Positions 1 through 6,078 of a stretch of DNA of 14,395 nt are shown piece by piece. The stretch comes from a candidate division LCP-89 bacterium (GTDB lineage Bacteria; Electryoneota; B3-LCP), in the NCBI GenBank assembly GCA_025774735.1, contig JALGZU010000100.1:1-14395 (forward strand), read 5' to 3'. Position 1 is the first letter of the stretch, and each line of letters begins with the position of its first letter. The translations under genes were made by a program, and so were the position numbers. The notes beneath the pieces were generated by a model, which saw nothing but the letters and a program-made list of their open reading frames with translations, had not been told where the DNA came from and did not search any database.

Positions 1-415
1 ATGCAAGATCTGCCACAAAGGCGAAGCAAAGGGCAACATCTACGAGATCTGGGAAGCTTCCAGGCATGCTCACGCCTATGAGACTCTCGTTGAGAAGGGC
101 GAACAGGAAAATCCGGAGTGTCTGGGCTGCCACGTGACCGGGCATGACCAGCCGACAGGCTACGGCGCCGAAGGCGTGGAAAGTGACAAACTCGCCGGTG
201 TCGGTTGCGAAGCCTGTCACGGACCGGGATCCGATTACCGGAAAATGTCCATCATGAAGGATAGAGAACAGGCTGTCGCAGCGGGTTTGCAGTTCCCGAC
301 CGAGGCTGAATGCGTTGCCTGTCACAACGAAAAGAGCCCCACGTACAAGGAATTCAACTTCGAAGAGTTCTACAAGAAGATCGAACACAAGATACCTGAA
401 GCAACCGAAGAATAG
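1..415 (+). CDS. c554-like multiheme cytochrome c, 3' part only
   Basis: This is the C-terminal 137 residues of a periplasmic multiheme c-type cytochrome; the gene begins left of the window, and the frame is read from base 2. Four CXXCH heme-attachment motifs are visible at fragment residues 1-5 (CKICH), 40-44 (CLGCH), 69-73 (CEACH) and 104-108 (CVACH). The segment after the first motif contains W..S.HA.AY.TL, and C..CHGPG follows the third; both are typical of the cytochrome c554 / c-prime family, whose members pass electrons in the periplasm. An internal ATG at 134 is not the true start, because heme motifs continue upstream of it in the same frame. A hairpin terminator lies just after the stop, so the gene is probably transcribed separately from the Rieske/cytochrome b operon downstream, although a functional link is likely. 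The substrate, total heme number and any signal peptide cannot be judged from the fragment. Confidence 0.85.
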   Translation, partial: CKICHKGEAKGNIYEIWEASRHAHAYETLVEKGEQENPECLGCHVTGHDQPTGYGAEGVESDKLAGVGCEACHGPGSDYRKMSIMKDREQAVAAGLQFPTEAECVACHNEKSPTYKEFNFEEFYKKIEHKIPEATEE

Positions 416-426
416 ACCAAACTTTC

Positions 427-471
427 ATCCCCCCCCTCGTACGCTGCACACCGATGTGAGGGGGGATTTTA
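427..471 (+). terminator. Rho-independent terminator after cytochrome gene
   Basis: The arms AT-C8-TC (427-438) and GA-G6-AT (458-467) form a stem of about ten pairs closing a 19-base loop, followed by TTTT at 467-470. It sits 11 bases after the stop of the upstream cytochrome gene and separates it from the Rieske operon. Confidence 0.8.
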
Positions 472-586
472 TAAATTGTCGTCGAATTCTTGTTGTTTTC
501 TTTTAAAACATCTCACTTCGCATAATCAGCGCACGACGATTTCACTTAACGCAGCACGGGAAGAACGCTCACCGAGGAGACAGGTT
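472..586 (+). other. Leader of Rieske/cytochrome b operon
   Basis: This AT-rich stretch between the terminator and the GTG start of the Rieske gene must hold the operon promoter if the terminator is efficient. A CATAAT at 521-526 could serve as a -10 element, but no convincing -35 lies at the right distance. The stretch is open in the Rieske frame from a TTG at 476. That extension would put about 37 atypical residues ahead of the Tat signal, so I treat it as untranslated. Confidence 0.3.
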
Positions 587-1036
587 GTGACGGACGGAAA
601 CACCGATCCCGGCCGCAGAAAATTTGTGAATTTACTCTTAGGCGGCACGGGGCTGGCTGGACTGGGGATTTTTCTCTATCCCCTCATCCGCTACTTAATC
701 CCGCCTAAATTACCCGAAGCCAACATCACTGCGTTAAAGGTTGCCAGTGAGGCGGACGTGGCGCCCAATACATCCTTAATGTTCAAGTTTGGCCGCCACC
801 CGGGCATCCTGATCCGGACCCCCGATGGCGATTTCAAAGCGTTTATCGCCAAATGCACCCATCTGGACTGTACGGTGCAACTTCGGGCGGACTGGGGCAT
901 CATCTGGTGTGCTTGTCATAACGGCCGCTACGATCTGAACGGGATCAACATTTCCGGTCCGCCCCCCCGGCCACTGACTCCCTTCGAAGTCAAGATCATG
1001 GATGGCGATGTTTACGTTTCAGAGATGGAGGCTTGA
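587..1036 (+). CDS. Rieske [2Fe-2S] protein of a cytochrome bc/b6f-type complex
   Basis: This 149-residue high-potential iron-sulfur subunit (QcrA/PetC type) takes the first electron from quinol at the outer face of the membrane. I chose the GTG at 587 because GAGGAG lies at 574-579, seven bases upstream, and because it places a twin-arginine motif (RRKFVNLLL, from residue 10) at the very N-terminus, followed by a membrane anchor at about residues 17-38. The cluster ligands are C90 and H92 (CTHLDC) and C108 and H111 (CACH). C95 and C110 are the expected disulfide pair. The second box reads CACHNGRYD and is followed by a GPPPRPL loop, both as in Rieske proteins. The stop overlaps the cytochrome b start by one base (TGATG), which shows translational coupling. 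Confidence 0.95.
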   Translation: MTDGNTDPGRRKFVNLLLGGTGLAGLGIFLYPLIRYLIPPKLPEANITALKVASEADVAPNTSLMFKFGRHPGILIRTPDGDFKAFIAKCTHLDCTVQLRADWGIIWCACHNGRYDLNGINISGPPPRPLTPFEVKIMDGDVYVSEMEA

Positions 1037-2124
1037 TGGCGGAAGGTAAGAAGACTCAGAACCGCCTGCTCCAATGGGTACAGAGCCGTTTTGATTTCGG
1101 CCCCTTTGTCGAACTCGCCACCAAGAAAGATGTACCCGTCCACAGCCACACGGTCTGGTATTTCTTCGGCGGGTTGGCCATGTTTCTCTTCTTCGTCCAG
1201 GTCTTCACCGGTATTCTGCTACTCCTCTACTACCGCCCGGGTGCTGATTCCGCCTTCGAAAGCGTGCAGTTCATCGTCACCCAAGTAAAGTTCGGCTGGC
1301 TCATTCGGTCCCTCCATTCCTGGTCAGCCAACCTGATGGTCCTAGCCGTCTTCATCCACATGTTCTCGAACTTTTTTACCCAGGCTTACCGGTTTCCTCG
1401 GGAGACATCCTGGCTCACCGGCATGGGTCTGTTCGGTTTGACACTTGGATTCGGTTTCTCCGGCTATCTCCTGCCCTGGAACGAGCTGGCCTTCTTCGCC
1501 ACCAAGGTTGGCACGGACATCGCTGGCGTGGTCCCCATTATCGGCAAACCGCTCTTGATCTTTCTAAGGGGAGGTGAAGACGTCACCGGAGCCACCTTGA
1601 CCCGGTTCTTTGGGATTCACGTCGCCGTCCTCCCGCTGCTGACCCTTGGCCTGATGAGTTTCCACCTCCTGTGCGTGCAGATTCAGGGAATGTCCGAACC
1701 GGTTTCGCACGCCTCAGAACCCGCCGAGAAGAAACGCAGCATGCTCTTCTTCCCCAATTTCATCCTGCGCGACGCCATGGTCTGGCTGTTCAGTCTCATC
1801 CTTATAATCGGATTGTCGGTCTTTTTCCCCTGGGAGCTGGGCAATAAAGCCGATCTCCTGGCACCGGCTCCCGAAGGCATCCTTCCGGAGTGGTATTTCA
1901 TGTTCATGTTCCAAACCCTGAAGATGATCCCGGGGCATGTTCTGTTCATCGAGGGTGAACTTCTGGGTGTACTCGGCTTCGGCTTCGTGGGGCTTTTATG
2001 GGCCCTGGTACCGTTCCTGGACAAAAGCGGCAATAGGAATCAGACCAATCCTGCCTTCAGATTCATAGGAATCCTGGGTGTGATCTACATCATTGCATTG
2101 ACCATCATCGGTTATATATCTTAG
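1036..2124 (+). CDS. Cytochrome b, fused b6/subunit IV type
   Basis: This 362-residue integral membrane subunit carries the two b hemes and the quinone sites of the bc-type complex. The ATG at 1036 follows GGAGG at 1027-1031. A TTG one codon earlier is too close to that site. The heme ligands are H94 and H108 (helix B) and H195 and H210 (helix D); the spacings of 14 and 15 match cytochrome b6. Residues 1-215 align by eye with b6 (YYRP at 65-68, GWLIRS at 87-92, SGYLLPW at 142-148). Residues 240-362 resemble subunit IV, with PEWY of the quinol-oxidation site at 284-287 and three more membrane spans, about seven in all. The position matching the b6 cysteine that binds heme cn (C35 in plants) is F43 here, so that heme is probably not covalently held. 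It is the second gene of the operon, 15 bases before the nonaheme cytochrome. Confidence 0.95.
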   Translation: MAEGKKTQNRLLQWVQSRFDFGPFVELATKKDVPVHSHTVWYFFGGLAMFLFFVQVFTGILLLLYYRPGADSAFESVQFIVTQVKFGWLIRSLHSWSANLMVLAVFIHMFSNFFTQAYRFPRETSWLTGMGLFGLTLGFGFSGYLLPWNELAFFATKVGTDIAGVVPIIGKPLLIFLRGGEDVTGATLTRFFGIHVAVLPLLTLGLMSFHLLCVQIQGMSEPVSHASEPAEKKRSMLFFPNFILRDAMVWLFSLILIIGLSVFFPWELGNKADLLAPAPEGILPEWYFMFMFQTLKMIPGHVLFIEGELLGVLGFGFVGLLWALVPFLDKSGNRNQTNPAFRFIGILGVIYIIALTIIGYIS

Positions 2125-2139
2125 GAGTGAAAATACAAT

Positions 2140-3393
2140 ATGGTATTTAATAATAGAATACTGTTTTATATTTTCGCTATCTGGGTCGGCCTTCTGCCAC
2201 TGCAGGCAGGCCTATCCCAGAATTCCTGCATCGAGTGTCACCAGGAACTGGAGGGTGAGTTGCTGCAGCCCGTAATCGACCTGAACAGGGATGACATCCA
2301 CGCCAGCCGGGAGTTGCACTGCGACGCCTGTCACGGCGGTGATGCCACATCTGACGATCCTGAGATCGCCATGAGCCCGCGGCGCGGTTTCATCGGCGTG
2401 CCGACGGCGCGGCAGATCCCGAATGTCTGCGGACGCTGCCACGCCGATCCCGAATTCATGCGTGATTACACGGTAACGCTACCCACGGACCAGTTGAGTA
2501 AATACTGGACCAGCAAGCACGGTATCGCTCTCAATCAGGGTATCACTGTTACTGCCACCTGCGTGAGCTGCCACGGTAATCACGGCGTTTACCCCGCCAC
2601 CAGTCCGAAATCGTCGGTTTGGCCGGAAGCTGTCCCTAAAACGTGCAACGTCTGTCACGGGGATGCCAGCCTGATGAGGCAGTTCCGACTCCCGACGAAC
2701 ATCTATGATGAATACGCTGCCAGCGTACACGGAAAAGCGCTTCTAGAGCGCGGTGACCGGGGCGCGCCTGCCTGCAACGACTGCCACGGCAATCACGGCG
2801 CTACACCACCAGGGGTGAAAACGGTGGCACAGGTTTGCCGCGAATGCCACCTCAACTACGCTGAATATTATCTGAGCAGCCCCCACCATACAGCATTCGC
2901 AGAGATGGGATTTTCCGAATGCGTTGAATGCCACAATAACCACTACATCGAACTGCCCACCGACGCCTGGCTCGGTATCGGTGAAAACTCGAACTGCGGG
3001 TTGTGCCACATCCCCGACGAGGAAGACCATGGGTACCAGGTTGCTGTAGCATTCAAAACGATGATCGATTCTCTGAGGGTGCAATACGAGAGCGCCATCG
3101 AACTGGTTCACACGGCCGAAGCGAAGGGTGTGGAGGTTTCCGACGCAACATTCGCTCTGAACGACATTCACGACACCCTGGTCAAATCGAGAACCCTGAT
3201 CCATACTTTCAACGAGGATTCGGTGCGGGCGGTCGCGGTTCAGGGGCTGGCCGCCGCCGAAGCCACCATTCTGGTCGGACAGCAGGCTCACGCCGAATTC
3301 CGTTCGCGCTACTGGTTCTGGATCATTTCAAGCATCGTGATCCTGGTGCTTATACTGGCAATTTACTTGAAACTAAAGGAGATCGAACGATAA
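2140..3393 (+). CDS. Nonaheme membrane-anchored cytochrome c of the Rieske/cytochrome b operon
   Basis: This is a 417-residue periplasmic cytochrome with an N-terminal signal sequence (about residues 1-26) and nine CXXCH motifs starting at residues 30, 61, 97, 141, 169, 212, 233, 261 and 286. Residues 300-388 look helical and contain no heme motif. One membrane span (about 391-410) and a short charged tail ending KLKEIER follow. Extra histidines in KHG, VHGKA and GNHG contexts suit distal heme ligands, as in cytochrome c3-like and NrfA/NapC-related multiheme proteins. Its place directly after cytochrome b, with AGGAG at 2123-2127, suggests it is the c-type subunit that accepts electrons from the Rieske centre instead of cytochrome c1 or f. 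The final acceptor is not known. No single-heme cytochrome is present in the operon. Confidence 0.88.
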   Translation: MVFNNRILFYIFAIWVGLLPLQAGLSQNSCIECHQELEGELLQPVIDLNRDDIHASRELHCDACHGGDATSDDPEIAMSPRRGFIGVPTARQIPNVCGRCHADPEFMRDYTVTLPTDQLSKYWTSKHGIALNQGITVTATCVSCHGNHGVYPATSPKSSVWPEAVPKTCNVCHGDASLMRQFRLPTNIYDEYAASVHGKALLERGDRGAPACNDCHGNHGATPPGVKTVAQVCRECHLNYAEYYLSSPHHTAFAEMGFSECVECHNNHYIELPTDAWLGIGENSNCGLCHIPDEEDHGYQVAVAFKTMIDSLRVQYESAIELVHTAEAKGVEVSDATFALNDIHDTLVKSRTLIHTFNEDSVRAVAVQGLAAAEATILVGQQAHAEFRSRYWFWIISSIVILVLILAIYLKLKEIER

Positions 3394-3420
3394 CGCCCCT
3401 GCTTCACCAGGGGGCGTCTT
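3393..3420 (+). terminator. Probable terminator of the Rieske operon
   Basis: ACGCCCCTG (3393-3401) pairs with CAGGGGGCGT (3408-3417) with one bulged G, closing a six-base loop, and is followed by CTTCC. The stem is strong and starts at the stop codon, but the T tract is poor. Confidence 0.55.
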
Positions 3421-3464
3421 CCGCCTTCATTATCCACCCTTACTTGCTACCACTTGATTCACGC

Positions 3465-3486
3465 GTTCCGTCCCTGCGGACGGAAC
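3465..3486. repeat. Perfect 9-bp inverted repeat with tetraloop
   Basis: GTTCCGTCC (3465-3473) and GGACGGAAC (3478-3486) pair perfectly around CTGC. No T run follows on the plus strand (ACTCTTG), so it may be a back-up terminator, an RNA stability element or a protein-binding palindrome. Confidence 0.6.
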
Positions 3487-3650
3487 ACTCTTGAAATCCA
3501 TTCCAAAACACGCGGTATTCCCGTTCGTGCCACATACCCGGTCTACAAGGTGCAAACGGGCCTGTTCTTGATGAAGCTGCCGGCATGCATGTGCCACCCG
3601 AGTCGGGGTAGCATGGGTCTTCTCGAGAACTGCGCGCGGATGACCGGCGA

Positions 3651-3668
3651 GACCGTATGCCGACGGTC
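3651..3668. repeat. Short inverted repeat upstream of propeller gene
   Basis: GACCGT (3651-3656) and ACGGTC (3663-3668) pair around a six-base loop, about 95 bases before the propeller start. An operator role is possible, but six pairs can arise by chance in GC-rich DNA. Confidence 0.3.
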
Positions 3669-3762
3669 AGACCGAACCGCAGCTGATTGTGAGCGGCGCT
3701 GAAATGGGGGATGTGCCTTCAGCCCGCTCCCGACACGTATGATGGGGGGGGAGATGAATCGG

Positions 3763-5217
3763 ATGGTTTTGTCGTATGTACTCGGGCTATTCATGGCCCT
3801 GGAGGTTCCCGTTTGGGGTCAGAATCCAGTCACTACTGGACTGATGCTCCTGGGGGACCAGTACGAAGAATTTGGATACAGCATCGAATGCACTGAAGAC
3901 GGCGGTACCATCATTGCCGGGATAACTGCCTCCTACGGGTCGGGAGAACGCGACGCCTGTCTGATCAAACTGGACAGCGATGGCGAGGTACTGTGGGATC
4001 AGGCCTTTGGCGGGACCGGCGACGAAACGGCTCGTCACGCCCTGCAGACGGATGACGGGGATTATATCCTCACGGGAACCCGTGATGTGGATTGTGACGG
4101 CGAATCCGATCTCTACCTCATCAGAACTGATGCTCAAGGAAATCAGCTCTGGTCGCACACCTTTGGAGGCGAAGGGGACGATTCCGGCAATAGCCTCCTA
4201 CAGTGCCCGGATGGGGGATTCCTGATTGCCGGGCGAACGGCGTCGTTCGGAGCCGGCGGATACGATCTCTGGCTTATCAAGACCGACCCCGACGGCGGGG
4301 AGATCTGGAGCGCCACTTATGGCGGCCCGGAAGATGATCTCGGGTACATGATCCAGCCCACGACCGATGGCGGTTATGTCGTAGCCGGGTATACGGAATC
4401 GTTTGGAAACGGCCAGGCGGATATCTGGCTCGTCAAGACGGATGCATCCGGGGAAGAACTTTGGACCGCCACCTTCGGCGGCACCAGCAACGATTTCGGC
4501 GCTTGCGTAAAGCCAACTGATGACGGCGGTTACGTTATCGTCGGGGAGACACACTCCTTCGGGAGTGGAGGCGACGTCTGGCTAATCAAGACGGATGCCG
4601 GGGGGAACACGCTCTGGCAGACCACCTTCGGGGGCGTGCAACTCGACGGCGGCTACCCTGGAGTCTGCGTCACTGACGGCGGTTACGTCCTCTGTGGTTG
4701 GACTAAATCCTACGGCAAAGGGGACGCCGACGTCTGGGTGATCCGAACGGATGCCAGCGGTCAGGTGATCTGGGATGAGACGTACGGCGGGGCCGGAGAT
4801 GATCGGGGATTGGGCATCCAGGAAGTCTCTGCAGGAAAGTTTATCATTACGGGATACTCGTGGGTGTCTGACGAGTCAGGCTACGACCTGCTGGTTTTGC
4901 AGGTCGATGAGGAAGGTACCGGCACCCCTGTATGTGATCCGTCGATCCAGCCTGATACTTATCAGCTGCACCCTCCCTATCCTAACCCCTTCAACGACCA
5001 GACCAGAATAACGTTCGAACTGCCCAGAACATCCGCAGTGAGCCTCGTGGTTTACGATATCGGGGGAAGACAGGTGGCGGAACTCGCCAACGGACTCTAT
5101 GCGGCAGGCGTTTACAGCATTCCTTACCAACCGAAAAATCTGTCATCGGGGATCTATTTGCTGCGGTTGCAAACCGGCGAACGAGCTATCACACAACGCT
5201 TCGTCCTGCTTCGCTAA
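3763..5217 (+). CDS. Secreted seven-repeat beta-propeller protein with type IX secretion sorting domain
   Basis: The product is 484 residues from the ATG at 3763. I chose this start because GGGGGGGAG (3745-3753) sits nine bases upstream. In-frame ATGs at 3739, 3742 and 3754 have no usable ribosome binding site, although the one at 3754 would add an arginine to the signal peptide. A signal peptide ends near residue 20 (PVWGQ). Seven repeats of about 50 residues cover residues 28-385; each has the pattern DGGY(V/I)..G.T.SFG.G..D.WLIKTDA.G..LW..TFGG, as expected for a seven-bladed beta-propeller. Residues 400-484 form a type A sorting domain (YPNPFN, YDIGGRQV, SSGIYLLRL, ending RFVLLR) of the kind recognised by the type IX secretion system, so the protein should reach the cell surface or medium. 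No catalytic residues are apparent; a binding role is likely. It appears monocistronic. Confidence 0.9.
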   Translation: MVLSYVLGLFMALEVPVWGQNPVTTGLMLLGDQYEEFGYSIECTEDGGTIIAGITASYGSGERDACLIKLDSDGEVLWDQAFGGTGDETARHALQTDDGDYILTGTRDVDCDGESDLYLIRTDAQGNQLWSHTFGGEGDDSGNSLLQCPDGGFLIAGRTASFGAGGYDLWLIKTDPDGGEIWSATYGGPEDDLGYMIQPTTDGGYVVAGYTESFGNGQADIWLVKTDASGEELWTATFGGTSNDFGACVKPTDDGGYVIVGETHSFGSGGDVWLIKTDAGGNTLWQTTFGGVQLDGGYPGVCVTDGGYVLCGWTKSYGKGDADVWVIRTDASGQVIWDETYGGAGDDRGLGIQEVSAGKFIITGYSWVSDESGYDLLVLQVDEEGTGTPVCDPSIQPDTYQLHPPYPNPFNDQTRITFELPRTSAVSLVVYDIGGRQVAELANGLYAAGVYSIPYQPKNLSSGIYLLRLQTGERAITQRFVLLR

Positions 5218-5383
5218 AGGCGGCCGATCCACCGGCTGGTCAGCTCTGGAGTTACTTCTGCAGTACTGCGAAAAGGAGAGGCAAGTATCCCGGATTCAAT
5301 TCAACAGCTTCGTGTCACTCGCCGGGATGGCGGTCGAAGTGCGGATTGAATCAAAGGGAGGAGTGGACATTAAGGAAGGATGA
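5218..5383 (+). other. Interval between propeller gene and small antisense gene
   Basis: The propeller gene and the minus-strand small frame converge here. No strong T-tailed hairpin is visible in either direction. A plus-strand frame that overlaps the propeller gene end stays open to 5383, but it lacks a start with a suitable ribosome binding site. I see no other content. Confidence 0.4.
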
Positions 5384-5563
5384 TCAGTTGGTCTTAGGGG
5401 GAGCCTCCTTCAGAAAATCCGCGATGGACTCATCCATAACTGCTTCATTGTAAGAATAATCGCTCTCATCACTTTCTTCGCTGCCAAAACGGTACTCCAA
5501 GATCTCATCACTCTCTGTGTTTTTTTCCTTCAGCACGATTCTAACCTCCTGTTGGGTTTTCAT
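5384..5563 (-). CDS. Small acidic protein, function unknown
   Basis: This frame encodes 59 residues from the ATG at 5563, or more probably 50 from the GTG at 5536. The GTG is preceded by AGGAGGTT (complement of 5543-5550) six bases away, close to an ideal ribosome binding site, while the ATG has none visible. The 50-residue form has 15 Asp/Glu against 5 Lys/Arg, with a central acidic Ser/Tyr stretch (GSEESDESDYSYNEA) and the ending DFLKEAPPKTN. It has no signal peptide, membrane segment or cysteine, so it is probably a soluble cytoplasmic protein. It is oriented away from the receptor gene and towards the propeller gene. I do not recognise its family. The case for a real gene rests on the ribosome binding site, the stop-free frame and a composition unlike random translation. 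Confidence 0.55.
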   Translation of the reverse strand: MKTQQEVRIVLKEKNTESDEILEYRFGSEESDESDYSYNEAVMDESIADFLKEAPPKTN

Positions 5564-5633
5564 GCCTGAAGCGCAAAACGAATGCCAATTTAATTTGATC
5601 GATCTGTAAGCTTAAAAAGTCCCACCTTAAAGT

Positions 5634-5650
5634 GTGATACGGTAAATCAC
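5634..5650. repeat. GTGAT-N7-ATCAC inverted repeat
   Basis: Two perfect five-base half-sites flank seven bases, about 70 bases upstream of the small minus-strand gene and about 100 bases before the candidate promoter of the receptor operon. It could be an operator for either, but the half-sites are short. Confidence 0.3.
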
Positions 5651-5745
5651 CGGCGAATATTGGCCTCACAAAAAACTTTCCGAGTATTTCTCTCAGGAAA
5701 CACGGTTAACTAATCTCACGAATACCGAAATGCAAAAAAAAGCAC

Positions 5746-5774
5746 TTGACTGGCATTCAAAAAAGTGTTAAATT
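5746..5774 (+). promoter_or_regulatory. Candidate sigma70-like promoter for the receptor operon
   Basis: TTGACT (5746-5751) and TAAATT (5769-5774) are separated by 17 bases and embedded in A/T runs on both sides. The -35 matches five of six consensus bases and the -10 four of six. The next gene on this strand is the receptor at 6079. The same bases can form a weak AT-rich hairpin (AGCACTT with AAGTGTT), so a terminator reading is not excluded. Confidence 0.45.
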
Positions 5775-6078
5775 TTTCTTGAACTTATTGCTGAACCCCA
5801 AAGTTGACGCGAACAGCTCGTTACAAACCCAATAAATCACCCCACTGTTGATGGAAATAGACCGGTATAATCCCGTTAGTCCTGACTCTCTCCCTTAATA
5901 ATTCCACTCCGGGTCATCCATAACGTGTTGTGATTTTTTATTACCCATTTCACCAGCAACTAGGCAAAAAGTTCCAACACCCGTTTAAGAATCTTTAATA
6001 AATCGCTCTAAATCCATCCCCAGATACCGGCGATCTCTGGCGAGTTAAAACCTTCACCGGAGGCTTGGAGGTAGCATC

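Larger units (their letters stand above)
3394..3762 (+). other. Gene-free interval with inverted repeats
   Basis: No convincing gene lies between the Rieske operon and the propeller gene. An 82-codon frame (3454-3702) has no ribosome binding site, no recognisable motif and an arginine/cysteine-rich composition unlike its neighbours. The stretch carries the terminator at its left end, a perfect hairpin at 3465-3486 and a smaller inverted repeat at 3651-3668. I saw no clear promoter for the propeller gene. Confidence 0.5.
5564..6078 (+). other. AT-rich intergenic region upstream of TonB-dependent receptor
   Basis: This gene-free stretch is much richer in A+T than the flanking genes. It contains an inverted repeat at 5634-5650, a candidate promoter at 5746-5774 facing the receptor gene, a perfect TATAAT at 5866-5871 that lacks a matching -35, and the receptor ribosome binding site (GGAGG at 6067-6071). 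If transcription starts near 5781, the leader is about 300 bases. I could not fit it to a known riboswitch. The promoter of the small minus-strand gene should also lie here but was not identified. Confidence 0.5.

Noticed and set aside
476..586. N-terminal extension of the Rieske gene from a TTG at 476
   Set aside because: It has no ribosome binding site, abuts the upstream terminator, and would bury the twin-arginine motif about 47 residues inside the protein. The GTG at 587 has GAGGAG at good spacing.
3454..3702. 82-codon plus-strand frame in the gap before the propeller gene
   Set aside because: It has no ribosome binding site, an Arg/Cys-rich composition and no recognisable motif, and it overlaps a perfect hairpin.
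5099..5383. 94-codon plus-strand frame overlapping the propeller gene end
   Set aside because: Most of it is an alternative frame of the sorting domain. The part beyond 5217 has no start codon with a ribosome binding site and no recognisable features.
5633..5651. CRP/FNR-type binding site
   Set aside because: The half-sites TGTGA and TCACC are nine bases apart instead of the six expected for CRP, and the spacing does not suit FNR. It is kept only as an unassigned inverted repeat.
5848..5871. Promoter with TTGATG and perfect TATAAT
   Set aside because: The spacer is only 12 bases, too short for a sigma70-type promoter, and there is no extended -10 TG.
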